From DATFMP01 sp035266845 (GTDB lineage Bacteria > SAR324 > JACQKK01), in assembly GCA_035266845.1 (NCBI GenBank), contig DATFMP010000088.1, positions 1 to 30,539 of the forward strand: 30,539 nucleotides of DNA, given 5' to 3'. Shown one piece after another: positions 16,181 to 23,017 of the stretch. The translations under genes and the position numbers were made by a program. Under the pieces are notes generated by a model, which saw only the letters and a program-made list of their open reading frames with translations, ran no database searches and had not been told where the DNA came from. The first letter of the stretch is position 1, and each line of letters starts with the position of its first letter.

Positions 16181-16879
16181 ATGGCCGATCGCGACCTGCT
16201 GGACCGCGCCTTTCACCGGGTGCTGCTGACGTTCATCGAGCGGGGCTCGGCGCCGCACTACACGGAACTGGCGCGGGACTTCGGCTTGGCGCCGGAGGCC
16301 GGGCGCACGCTGCTGCACGACCTGATGGCGGCGGGCATCCCTGCATGGCTGCACCCCTCCACCGAACTGATCGCCTCCTTCGCGCCCTTCAACAACCTGC
16401 CCACGCATTACTGCGTCAGCGTGGACGGCGAGCGGAAGTGGTACGCGCAGTGCGGCTTCGAGGCGGCTGCCATGTGCTGGATATTCCCTGGCAAGACCGT
16501 GGTGGTGGAGGCGCCCTGCCTGGATTGCGGCGAGCCGCTGCGGCTGACCATGCGTGACGGCGAGGTGCTCGCTGCGGAGCCGGAGACGATGGTCGGCTAC
16601 GTGAGCCTGCCCCCGAAGGAATGGGCGCAGGATCTCGCATTTGCCTGAAGCCAGATGAATCTCTTCCGGTCGGAAGAGCATGCGCGCAACTGGCAGGGCT
16701 ACCAGGAGGGTGCCGCCGCGGGGCTGCAGCCGCTGTCCGCCATCGCGGCGATCTGGGGGGCGGACCGCTATCGCGAGCGCCTCAACGGGCACTACGTGTC
16801 TTCGGCCAGGGACTACCTGCCCCAGGTGGCGGAGATCACCGCCCGCGTGACCGGCGGCAACCCGTTCTGGAAGCGCTGA
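16181..16879 (+). CDS. MerB-like (organomercurial lyase family) putative selenoprotein, in-frame UGA read as Sec156
   Basis: Read through the TGA at 16646-16648 this encodes 232 residues, matching MerB (about 212-218). MerB cleaves carbon-mercury bonds using Cys96, Asp99 and Cys159. By motif alignment Cys91 (KWYAQCGFE) fits Cys96, Glu94 fits Asp99, Cys113 (EAPCLDCGEP) fits structural Cys117, and the TGA codon falls on Cys159 when anchored on LF(R/A)S and the following Trp. The same frame continues without shift as SQMNLFRSEEHARNW to a normal stop at 16877. A SECIS-like hairpin follows the TGA. Residues 1-60 form the winged-helix-like N-terminal domain (YTELARDFGLAPEAGRTLLHDL). ATG 16181 has AAGGG 7 bases upstream. 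No merR, merT or merA lies nearby, so the substrate may not be mercury. The alternative is a nonsense-broken gene. Confidence 0.85.
16649..16681 (+). promoter_or_regulatory. Bacterial SECIS-like hairpin downstream of in-frame UGA
   Basis: CTCTTCC (16661-16667), loop GGTC (16668-16671), GGAAGAG (16672-16678): a perfect 7-bp stem with a GG-starting tetraloop that begins 19 bases after the TGA. ATG (16655-16657) can further pair with CAT (16679-16681), leaving AAT as a 5'-side bulge with U next to the stem. The E. coli fdhF element has the same GGUC loop, 18 bases from its UGA, and a bulged U on the 5' side. These features match what SelB needs for selenocysteine insertion. Confidence 0.8.
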
Positions 16880-16894
16880 TTTTCCGCAATGGCC

Positions 16895-16907
16895 GCCCCG
16901 GCGGGGC
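16895..16907. terminator. Hairpin between convergent MerB-like and crotonase genes
   Basis: GCCCC-GGC-GGGGC, a perfect 5-bp stem touching the crotonase stop codon and 16 bases after the MerB-like stop. It could serve both genes as a terminator, though no T-tract follows on either strand. Confidence 0.35.
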
Positions 16908-17708
16908 CTAACGGCCCTGGAAGTGGGGCTCCCGCTTCTCCATGAAGGCGGCCACGCCCTCGGCATGGTCGGCCGTCTCGCCGCAGCGGATGTGGGTTTC
17001 CGCCTCCCGATCGAGCAGGGTGCGGAAGTCGGATGTGACGGCTGCGTTGACGTTGGCCTTCATGTAGCGATAGCTCACGGCAGGGCCGCGTGCGATGCGC
17101 TCGGCGATGGCCATGGCCTCCTCCCACAACTGCTCGTGCGGGAACACGCGGTTGACCAGCCCCAGGCGCACGGCCTCGGCGGCATCCACCAGATCGGGCA
17201 GAAAGAACATCTCCTTGGCCTTCGCAGGGCCCACCAGTCGGGTGAGCTGCCACGTCGTGCCGTAGTCACCGCCGTATGCGATGCGGGCATAGGCGGTGCC
17301 GAGCCGGGCTTGGTCGCTGGCCAGGCGCAGATCGCAGGAGAGCGCCAAGCCCAGCCCCGCGCCCGCAGCGGGCCCGTTGACGACGGCGATGGTGGGCTTG
17401 CCGAGCCGGTGCAGCAGCCAGGGGAAGGCGTGGCGGCGCCGCAGCGCGTCCACCTTCGTTTCCAGGCTCGCGCCCTTGCCGCCGATCTCCACGCCCGCGT
17501 GCATGGCGGAGACGTCGCCGCCTGCGCAGAAGCCGCGGCCTTCGCCGGTGAGCACGACACAACCCACGTCGCCATTCGCGGCGAACGCCTCCAGGGCCTG
17601 CACGGCGGCGTCGTTCATCTCGGTGGTGAGCGCGTTGAGCTTGTCCGGGCGGTTCATCGTGAGGATGCCCACACGGTTCTTCACCTCCACCTTCAGGTCG
17701 GTCGTCAT
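16908..17708 (-). CDS. Enoyl-CoA hydratase/isomerase (crotonase) family protein, PaaG-like active site
   Basis: A 266-residue crotonase-fold protein. The two oxyanion-hole loops are GFCAGGD (59-65) and NGPAAGAGLG (111-120). Classical hydratases have two catalytic glutamates. Here the first position is occupied within AYARIAY (no Glu) and the second is Asp148 in GGDYGTTWQL, matching the aspartate of PaaG-type isomerases (VPDSGGSW). It therefore more likely isomerises a CoA ester (ring-epoxide or double-bond shift) than hydrates an enoyl-CoA. It lies 113 bases upstream of nothing co-oriented but the convergent MerB-like gene; the acyltransferase gene precedes it on the same strand, separated by a strong hairpin. 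Confidence 0.88.
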   Translation of the reverse strand: MTTDLKVEVKNRVGILTMNRPDKLNALTTEMNDAAVQALEAFAANGDVGCVVLTGEGRGFCAGGDVSAMHAGVEIGGKGASLETKVDALRRRHAFPWLLHRLGKPTIAVVNGPAAGAGLGLALSCDLRLASDQARLGTAYARIAYGGDYGTTWQLTRLVGPAKAKEMFFLPDLVDAAEAVRLGLVNRVFPHEQLWEEAMAIAERIARGPAVSYRYMKANVNAAVTSDFRTLLDREAETHIRCGETADHAEGVAAFMEKREPHFQGR

Positions 17709-17798
17709 CGTTGCTCCTCGGGCTGTGGCGTTGGGTCGGATGGTGCTGCGTTGGATCGCGTATCCCGGTCGGTCCTGGCGGCGATAGCCGGTGCGGGG

Positions 17799-17818
17799 CC
17801 CCGGTCTGCCGACCGGGG
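17799..17818. terminator. Strong hairpin abutting the acyltransferase stop
   Basis: CCCCGGTC-TGCC-GACCGGGG is a perfect 8-bp GC-rich stem with a tetraloop, three bases past the stop codon of the minus-strand acyltransferase gene. It lacks a T-tract; it may terminate with Rho's help or protect the mRNA 3' end. Confidence 0.5.
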
Positions 17819-17821
17819 GGC

Positions 17822-18784
17822 TCAGTGATCGGCGGGCAGGCCGTAGCTGCCGTGCAGGCGCAGGTGCTCCAGCATGGCCATGATGTGTTCCACTACCGTC
17901 TGCTCGTAGTCGGCATCCGGCGGCAGCCGCCCCTCAGTGCGGGCGGCGTCGAAGCGCTCGCGCTCTTCGGCGAGGAAGGCCTTGCAGGGCAGCGCGGGCC
18001 CCACGCGGAACACCACGGTGTCCTGGATGGGTCGCTCGTCCTCCATGCGCTCGCCGGGCGGCAGTGTATTCCCATCCATGCTGACCAGATAGGCCGTGTC
18101 GAAGCTGTGCAGATAGGAGGTCGTCTCGCGGACGGGCCGGTTGTCCGCATCGGGCTTGAGCCGCCCCCCCAGCGGGAACAGCACGAAGATGTGCCCGGCC
18201 TTCTTGAGCCGCACCAGTTCGCGGAAGGCCGCGCGGTTGATGCGGGCGGCGTTAGTGATGAATTCCTCGCGGGCTTGGCGCCCCTCCTCGGTCGCATCGG
18301 GGCGCTCGGGCGGGAAGTCGCGCCGGGGCACGATCACCAGGCGCGAGTACTTCTCCGTGAACATCTTGATGAAGTCGGACGACTCGTTCAGCTTGCGGCC
18401 GGCAATGTAGATGAGCCGCTTGAGGATCTCCCGCGCGCGCGGATAGGTGCGCTGGAGGAGCACGGAGAACGAGGGTACGTCCAGGTTGCCGCGGTGCTCG
18501 GCCAGGAACAGCACGTGCCGGCCGGCTTCGAGCTGAGCCAGGCAGTGATCCAGGTGCTCGACACCCTCCACGGCGGAGCCGGGCGCCAGCACATGCTCCA
18601 TGAACGCCTCCAACTCCGCGCGACCCGGATCGCGCATGGGCTGGTAGACATTCTGCTGCGTGATGACGCGGTCCAGGCCCGGCTCGTAGGTGCGCTGGAG
18701 CTTCTGAATGAGGTCGAGGGCCAGCAGGTCAAGTTCCTGCCGGGTCAACTCGCGAAATTCCCGCCCCTCCTCTCGCCCTTCCAT
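17822..18784 (-). CDS. PlsB/PlsC-type glycerolipid acyltransferase-like protein
   Basis: A 320-residue protein with the acyltransferase motif HX4D at His97-Asp102 (LAEHRGNLDVPS), the catalytic pair of glycerol-phosphate and lysophosphatidate acyltransferases. Motif II-like RLIYIAGRKLNES (about 125-137) resembles the PlsB region, and motif III appears as LFPLGGRLKP instead of FPEGTR or FVEGGRS; the substrate-binding glutamate of that motif is replaced by Leu, which is odd. No membrane anchor is obvious. It would act at the cytoplasmic face of the membrane in phospholipid assembly or remodelling. ATG 18784 begins MEGREEGREF; GAGG lies very close before it, and a longer in-frame start at 18853 is possible. 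Two direct repeats occupy its promoter region. Confidence 0.8.
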   Translation of the reverse strand: MEGREEGREFRELTRQELDLLALDLIQKLQRTYEPGLDRVITQQNVYQPMRDPGRAELEAFMEHVLAPGSAVEGVEHLDHCLAQLEAGRHVLFLAEHRGNLDVPSFSVLLQRTYPRAREILKRLIYIAGRKLNESSDFIKMFTEKYSRLVIVPRRDFPPERPDATEEGRQAREEFITNAARINRAAFRELVRLKKAGHIFVLFPLGGRLKPDADNRPVRETTSYLHSFDTAYLVSMDGNTLPPGERMEDERPIQDTVVFRVGPALPCKAFLAEERERFDAARTEGRLPPDADYEQTVVEHIMAMLEHLRLHGSYGLPADH

Positions 18785-18848
18785 CGCCTCGCCGCGTATC
18801 GTGGAACCCAAGCGGCACTGAGCGCGCCGGTCGCGCCGCCCCCGCGGT

Positions 18849-18880
18849 GCCAACGTACCACCGCCCGCGCCAACGTGCCA
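18849..18880. promoter_or_regulatory. Two GCCAACGTnCCA direct repeats 20 bp apart upstream of the acyltransferase gene
   Basis: GCCAACGTACCA (18849-18860) and GCCAACGTGCCA (18869-18880) match at 11 of 12 positions with a 20-base period (two helical turns), 65-96 bases before the acyltransferase start. This looks like a tandem transcription-factor site. The factor is unknown. Confidence 0.4.
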
Positions 18881-18891
18881 AGCGGGCCCGT

Positions 18892-18905
18892 GCCGGTCGG
18901 CCGGC
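18892..18905. terminator. Hairpin downstream of the ABC permease gene
   Basis: GCCGG-TCGG-CCGGC, a perfect 5-bp stem about 30 bases past the stop of the second permease gene on the minus strand. An overlapping alternative pairs CGGGCC with GGCCCG. It probably marks the end of the transporter operon. Confidence 0.3.
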
Positions 18906-18934
18906 CCGCGCGAGTGGTGCCTTCGGGCAAGCGT

Positions 18935-19762
18935 TCAGGCGTCGCGGCGGCGTGGATCGAGCCAGTCGGCGAGGGCGTCGCCTAGCAGGTTGAAGCCCAG
19001 CACGACCAGCATGATGGCCAAGCCGGGGAAGATGGAGACGTAGGGCGCTTCCACCAGCACATTGCGGCCGTCGGCCAGCATGGCACCCCAGGAGGGTGTG
19101 CCGGGCGGCGCGCCCAGGCCCAGGAAGCTCAGGGAAGCCTCGGAGAGGATGGCCCCGGCGATGGCGAAGGACGCCTGTACCAGCACGGGCGCCATCATGT
19201 TGGGCAGGATGTGCCGCAGCATCAGGCGCAGGTGCCCCGCACCCAGGCTGGTGGCGGCCTGGACGTAGTCCAGGCCCTTCACCGTGAGCACCTGCCCGCG
19301 CACCAATCGCGCGAAGCCCGTCCAGCCCAGTACGGAGAGGGCGATCACCACGTTGCCCAGGCCCGGCCCCAGCACGGCCACCAGGCCGATGGCCAGCAAC
19401 AGGCCGGGGAAGGCCAGCAGCACGTCCACGCCGCGCATGGCGAGCTGCTCCGTCCAGCCGCCCGCATAGCCGGCGAGCAGTCCCACCGCGGTGCCCATGC
19501 TGGCCGAGACGGCGACCGTGGCCAGCCCCACCACCAGCGAGATGCGGGCACCATAGATAAGGCGGCTGAGGATGTCGCCGCCCTGCTCGTCCTGTCCCAG
19601 CGGGTGGGTCCAGCTCGGCGGCGTCAGCGAGCCCATCAGGTCGAGCGCCATGGGGTCTTCCGGGGCCAGCCAGGGGGCCAGCAGGGCGGGCACACAGAAG
19701 CACACGCCCAGCAGGACCGTCAGCACCAGCACGCGGCGCGCGGGACGGCTGAGGGCGCTCAT
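18935..19762 (-). CDS. Peptide/nickel-type ABC transporter permease, DppC/OppC family
   Basis: A 275-residue inner-membrane permease. It begins with a short cytoplasmic tail and one helix (VLVLTVLLGVCFCVPALLA), then the DppC-type periplasmic segment with HPLGQDEQGGDILSRLIYGAR, followed by about five more helices. The EAA loop contacting the ATPase is SLGAGHLRLMLRHILPN. The ending FLGLGAPPGTPSWGAMLADG and NLLGDALADWLDPR is typical of DppC. The start codon overlaps the preceding permease stop by four bases (ATGA), so translation is probably coupled. No ATPase gene (DppD/DppF) follows; the next gene on this strand is the acyltransferase. Confidence 0.94.
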   Translation of the reverse strand: MSALSRPARRVLVLTVLLGVCFCVPALLAPWLAPEDPMALDLMGSLTPPSWTHPLGQDEQGGDILSRLIYGARISLVVGLATVAVSASMGTAVGLLAGYAGGWTEQLAMRGVDVLLAFPGLLLAIGLVAVLGPGLGNVVIALSVLGWTGFARLVRGQVLTVKGLDYVQAATSLGAGHLRLMLRHILPNMMAPVLVQASFAIAGAILSEASLSFLGLGAPPGTPSWGAMLADGRNVLVEAPYVSIFPGLAIMLVVLGFNLLGDALADWLDPRRRDA

Positions 19763-20676
19763 GGGCGGCGAATACGGGGGTCGATCCAGCCGTAGGCCAG
19801 ATCCGTGGCGAGATTCACGAACACGTACGTGAGGGCGATGACGAGGATGCAGCCCTGCACCAGGGGGTAGTCGCGGCCGTAGATGCCGCCCAGCAGCAGG
19901 GTGCCCAGCCCGGGCCAGTCGAAGATGCTTTCCGTGATGATGGCGCCGGAGAGCAGCGCGCCCACCTGCAGCCCGATTACAGTGACCACGGGGATCAGCG
20001 CGTTGCGCAGGGCATGCACAAGGATCACCGAATGCTCGCGCAGGCCTTTGGCGCGGGCGGTGCGGATGTAGTCCTCGCCCAGCACCTCCACCAGCGCCGT
20101 GCGCATCATGCGCGAGAGCAGCGCGGCCATGGCCGTGCCCAACGTGATGGAGGGCAGCACCAGATGGTTCAGCCCTCCCATCTCGTTCACCGGCAGCCAG
20201 TCCAGCTTGATGGCGAAGGCCAGGATCAGCAGCGGCCCCAGCCAGAAATTGGGCGTGGCTACGCCCAGCACAGCGAAGACGCTGGCCACCTGATCGACCC
20301 AGCGGCCGTGGTGCAGCGCGGCCAGCAGCCCCAGCGGCAGCGCCACCCCCAGCGCCACCACCATCGCCCCGAGCATCAGCTCGGCCGTAGCCGGCATGCG
20401 CTCGGCAATGAGCGCCGCCACGGGCCGATGCTGGCGGAAGCTCTGCCCCAGGTCGCCCCGCACGGTGCGCTCCAGGTAGCCCAGGTACTGCGCGCCCAGG
20501 GGTTGATCCAGACCCAGGGCGGCATGCATCTGGGCGCGGTCGGCGGGCAGGGCCTGCTCGCCCAGCATCATGTCCACCGGATCGCCGGGAATCAGGTGCA
20601 GCAGGAAGAACACCAGCGTCAGCACGCCCAGCAGGATGGGCACCGTCCACAGCACCCGCTGCACAAGGTAGGTCAT
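19759..20676 (-). CDS. Peptide/nickel-type ABC transporter permease, DppB/OppB family
   Basis: A 305-residue inner-membrane permease with the classic DppB start (LVQRVLWTVPILLGVLTLVFFLLHLIPGDPVD), an extracytoplasmic region with LGLDQPLGAQYLGYLERTVRGDLGQSF, and five further helices. The EAA motif is RAKGLREHSVILVHALRNAL. The ending ALTYVFVNLATDLAYGWIDPRIR is characteristic of the family. It forms the transmembrane channel with the DppC-type partner encoded just downstream. It starts 10 bases after the binding-protein stop, placing all three genes in one operon. The substrate cannot be told from sequence: peptides, glutathione and nickel are all handled by this family. Confidence 0.95.
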   Translation of the reverse strand: MTYLVQRVLWTVPILLGVLTLVFFLLHLIPGDPVDMMLGEQALPADRAQMHAALGLDQPLGAQYLGYLERTVRGDLGQSFRQHRPVAALIAERMPATAELMLGAMVVALGVALPLGLLAALHHGRWVDQVASVFAVLGVATPNFWLGPLLILAFAIKLDWLPVNEMGGLNHLVLPSITLGTAMAALLSRMMRTALVEVLGEDYIRTARAKGLREHSVILVHALRNALIPVVTVIGLQVGALLSGAIITESIFDWPGLGTLLLGGIYGRDYPLVQGCILVIALTYVFVNLATDLAYGWIDPRIRRP

Positions 20677-20686
20677 GGCGGCGCCC

Positions 20687-22273
20687 CTACTTCACTGCCC
20701 AGCGCACGTCCGCCAGGTGTTCGAAGCCCCCGGCGGGGGCGAGGCGGAAGCCGCTCAGCGCACGCGAGACCACGGCGACGTTGTTGTTGTGCCACAGGCT
20801 GAGGTAGGGCAGCGCCGCGTGCGCGATGCGGTGTACCTCACGGTACAGCGCCGCGCGGCGCTTGGGATCGGCGGTGACGCGCGCTCTTTCCAGCAGCGCA
20901 TCCACCTTGGGGTTCGCGTAGCCGCCGCGGTTGCGGCCCTGGGGCGGCACGCTCTTGGAGTCCAGCAGGGCATAGAGAAAGTCCGGATCGGACACCCCGA
21001 TCCAGCGCAGCGAGTAGAGCTGGAAGTTGCCCTTGCGGATGTCGCTGTAGAACGTGGCCCACTCGTAGGAGCGCACCTCTACGTCGATGCCTACCTGGCG
21101 CAGGTCGTTCTGGATCACGCGCGCCTGGATCACGGCGGAGCGGTCCGTGCTGGTCTTGTAGGTCAGCCGGAAGCGCCGTCCGTTCTGCATTGGGTAGCCC
21201 GCCGCATCCAGCAGGCGCTTGGCTTCGGCGGGATCGTACGCGTAGGGCTTCAGCGAGGGATCGCTGTAGGGGCTGCCGGGCGGCATGAGGCCCGTGGCCG
21301 GAACGGAGTGGCTCATCTGGCGCCGCGCGATCAGCACGTTCACGTGGATGGCGTGTGCGATCGCCTGGCGCACCCGCGGGTGCTTCAGGATCGGATCGCG
21401 CAGGTTGAAGCCCAGGTACTGGTACGAGAGCCCGGGGGATTCCACCACGCGGTAGCGGTCGCTTAGCGGCGGGCGGCCGAACTCGGCGATCTTGTCCAGC
21501 GGCAGCACGTTGATGGCGAGCTGGATATCGCCCTTCTCGAACTTGAGCAGGCGCGTCGCTTCGTCCTGCACGATCTTGAACACGACCCGCGCCACGCCCG
21601 CCGGGTGCGGATAGTCCGGGTTGCGATCCAGCACGATCTCGCCTACGTCGCGGCGCACGAAGCGGAAGGGGCCGGTGCCGTTCAGGTCGCCCCAGGGCGT
21701 GGGCACACCGTTCTGCTGGCGCGAGAGAACCGGCAGCGTCATGTGCGAAAGGAATGCAGCATAGGGCGCTTTCAGCGTCACCTCGAAGCTCAGCTTGCCC
21801 GTCTGCCTCACGCTGGCAATCTCGTCGCGCAGGGAGCCGCCGTAGGGCGAGCCCACCTCCGGCGCCATGAAGCGCTGCAGGGTGTACACGGCGTCGGCGG
21901 CCGTCAGCGGTGCGCCGTTGTGGAAGTGCCGGCCCTTGGGCAGCGAGAAGCGGTAGCGCGTGGGCGAAAGGCGCTTGAAGGCGGCCAGGTTCGGCTGGAT
22001 GGTGAGGTCGTCCCCCAGCCGCACGAACGTGTCGAAGATGAGTTGGTGAGAGATGCGCACGCCGTCCGCGTCCGTAGCCCGCAGCGGATCCAGCGTGGCG
22101 GGCTGGCTGCCCAGCATCACCACCAGTGGGCGGGGCTCGTCCGCGGCCCGGGCCGGCAGCGCGACGACCCAGAGTTCGGCGCACAACCCGATGGCCAGCG
22201 CCGCCAGCAGCAGGGCGGCCGGCGGGATCCGGGACACAACCCAATGGAGTGGACGGAGCAGCACGCGCATCAT
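20687..22273 (-). CDS. ABC transporter substrate-binding protein, family 5 (peptide/nickel/glutathione type)
   Basis: A 528-residue periplasmic binding protein. Start at ATG 22273 (a second ATG follows at once) gives an N-terminal signal: positive residues, then a hydrophobic core (ALLLAALAIGLCAELWVVAL) and likely cleavage at ARA-ADEP near residue 43. Family hallmarks follow: VVMLGSQPATLDPLRATD, LAAFKRLSPTRYRFSLPKGRHFHNGAPLTAADAVYTLQRF, and KHPRVRQAIAHAIHVNVLI. It delivers its ligand to the two permeases encoded immediately downstream. GGGAG lies 12 bases before the start. The frame is open further upstream, but that part overlaps the GlcG-like gene and is not coding. Confidence 0.94.
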   Translation of the reverse strand: MMRVLLRPLHWVVSRIPPAALLLAALAIGLCAELWVVALPARAADEPRPLVVMLGSQPATLDPLRATDADGVRISHQLIFDTFVRLGDDLTIQPNLAAFKRLSPTRYRFSLPKGRHFHNGAPLTAADAVYTLQRFMAPEVGSPYGGSLRDEIASVRQTGKLSFEVTLKAPYAAFLSHMTLPVLSRQQNGVPTPWGDLNGTGPFRFVRRDVGEIVLDRNPDYPHPAGVARVVFKIVQDEATRLLKFEKGDIQLAINVLPLDKIAEFGRPPLSDRYRVVESPGLSYQYLGFNLRDPILKHPRVRQAIAHAIHVNVLIARRQMSHSVPATGLMPPGSPYSDPSLKPYAYDPAEAKRLLDAAGYPMQNGRRFRLTYKTSTDRSAVIQARVIQNDLRQVGIDVEVRSYEWATFYSDIRKGNFQLYSLRWIGVSDPDFLYALLDSKSVPPQGRNRGGYANPKVDALLERARVTADPKRRAALYREVHRIAHAALPYLSLWHNNNVAVVSRALSGFRLAPAGGFEHLADVRWAVK

Positions 22274-22304
22274 CCTAATGGCGGTCTCCCACGACTCGGA
22301 AGGT

Positions 22305-22330
22305 GACGGCACGCCGCGAGGCGTCCCGTC
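22305..22330. terminator. Strong hairpin between GlcG-like and binding-protein genes
   Basis: GACGG-C-ACGCC pairs with GGCGT-C-CCGTC around a GCGA loop: ten pairs with one internal C-C mismatch. It starts one base after the stop of the GlcG-like gene. It may attenuate transcription between that gene and the transporter operon, or be a REP-type element. No T-tract is present. Confidence 0.45.
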
Positions 22331-22331
22331 A

Positions 22332-22769
22332 TTACAGCGTGACCGTGTACCCGATGGCCTCGATGCCGGCCACGGCGCAGGCTTCATCATCCTCACTGGC
22401 AGCGCCGGAGACGCCCACGGCGCCCAGCACGGTCCCGTCGGCATCCTGCACCAGCACACCGCCCGGCACGGACACCACCTGCCCGCCGGTCATACCGTTG
22501 AGGGCCTGGAAGAAGCCCTGCTGCGTCGTGCCACCAGCGTAGCGCTCCGCGAGGTGCCGCGAGTGCATGCCCATGGCCAGCGAGCCGTAGGCCTTGGCTT
22601 GGCAGATGCGCACGCGCAGGAAGGTCAGGCCGTCCTCGCGCTGCATGGCGATTAGGTGGCCTCCCGGATCCAGCACGGCTACGCCCAGCGGCGGCAGGCC
22701 CATCTCGCGGCCCTTGGCCAACGTGGCGGTGATGATGCGGTTGGACTGTTCGAGCGTCAGACCGTGCAT
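22332..22769 (-). CDS. GlcG/HbpS-like protein (DUF336 family)
   Basis: A 145-residue protein of the GlcG/HbpS family: LTLEQSNRIITATLAKGREMG, GVAVLDPGGHLIAMQREDG, a central ICQAKAYGSLAM and C-terminal GVSGAASEDDEACAVAGIEAIG. These small alpha/beta proteins form oligomers; HbpS binds haem, and GlcG-type members accompany glycolate or various catabolic genes, usually without known chemistry. No signal peptide is present, so it should be cytoplasmic. Start ATG 22769 (MHGLTLEQ) agrees with family starts although no clear ribosome site precedes it. It lies just upstream of the ABC transporter genes on the same strand and may share regulation, but a strong hairpin separates them. Confidence 0.87.
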   Translation of the reverse strand: MHGLTLEQSNRIITATLAKGREMGLPPLGVAVLDPGGHLIAMQREDGLTFLRVRICQAKAYGSLAMGMHSRHLAERYAGGTTQQGFFQALNGMTGGQVVSVPGGVLVQDADGTVLGAVGVSGAASEDDEACAVAGIEAIGYTVTL

Positions 22770-22971
22770 GGAAAACGATGGGTGAGGGGGGCCGCAGGAT
22801 CGCCGCGGGATTGCCACAAAGGCGCCGCGGATGGCCGCGGAATCACGGATGCTTGCCGACCCATCCCAGGCCGGCCCTTCCACGAGGTATAGCCGACGGG
22901 TCACCCAATCTCAAGGCCGGAGCGCCCGTCCCGGCCATGCGACGCCACGCCCACCGTTCGAGTGAGCCGGA

Positions 22972-22990
22972 GCCCGCGCGGTTCGCGGGC
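22972..22990. terminator. Hairpin downstream of the membrane-protein gene at 23 kb
   Basis: GCCCGCG-CGGTT-CGCGGGC, a perfect 7-bp stem 27 bases past the minus-strand stop at 23018. It is a plausible transcript end without a T-tract. Confidence 0.4.
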
Positions 22991-23017
22991 AGGTGAGAGT
23001 TGTCCGGGCGGACGCAG

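Noticed and set aside
15755..16648. A 297-codon gene starting at 15755 and ending at the TGA
   Set aside because: The first 142 codons show no MerB homology, overlap the regulator's upstream region and have no proper ribosome site; homology and AAGGG spacing place the start at 16181, and the homology continues beyond the TGA.
16655..16879. A separate 74-residue protein starting MNLFRSEEH
   Set aside because: Its sequence is the C-terminal third of the MerB fold, it is in the same frame as the upstream part, and no ribosome site precedes its ATG.
18935..20650. A 571-codon frame covering both permeases
   Set aside because: Only the part from 19762 down encodes a DppC permease; the upstream part is the out-of-frame shadow of the DppB gene.
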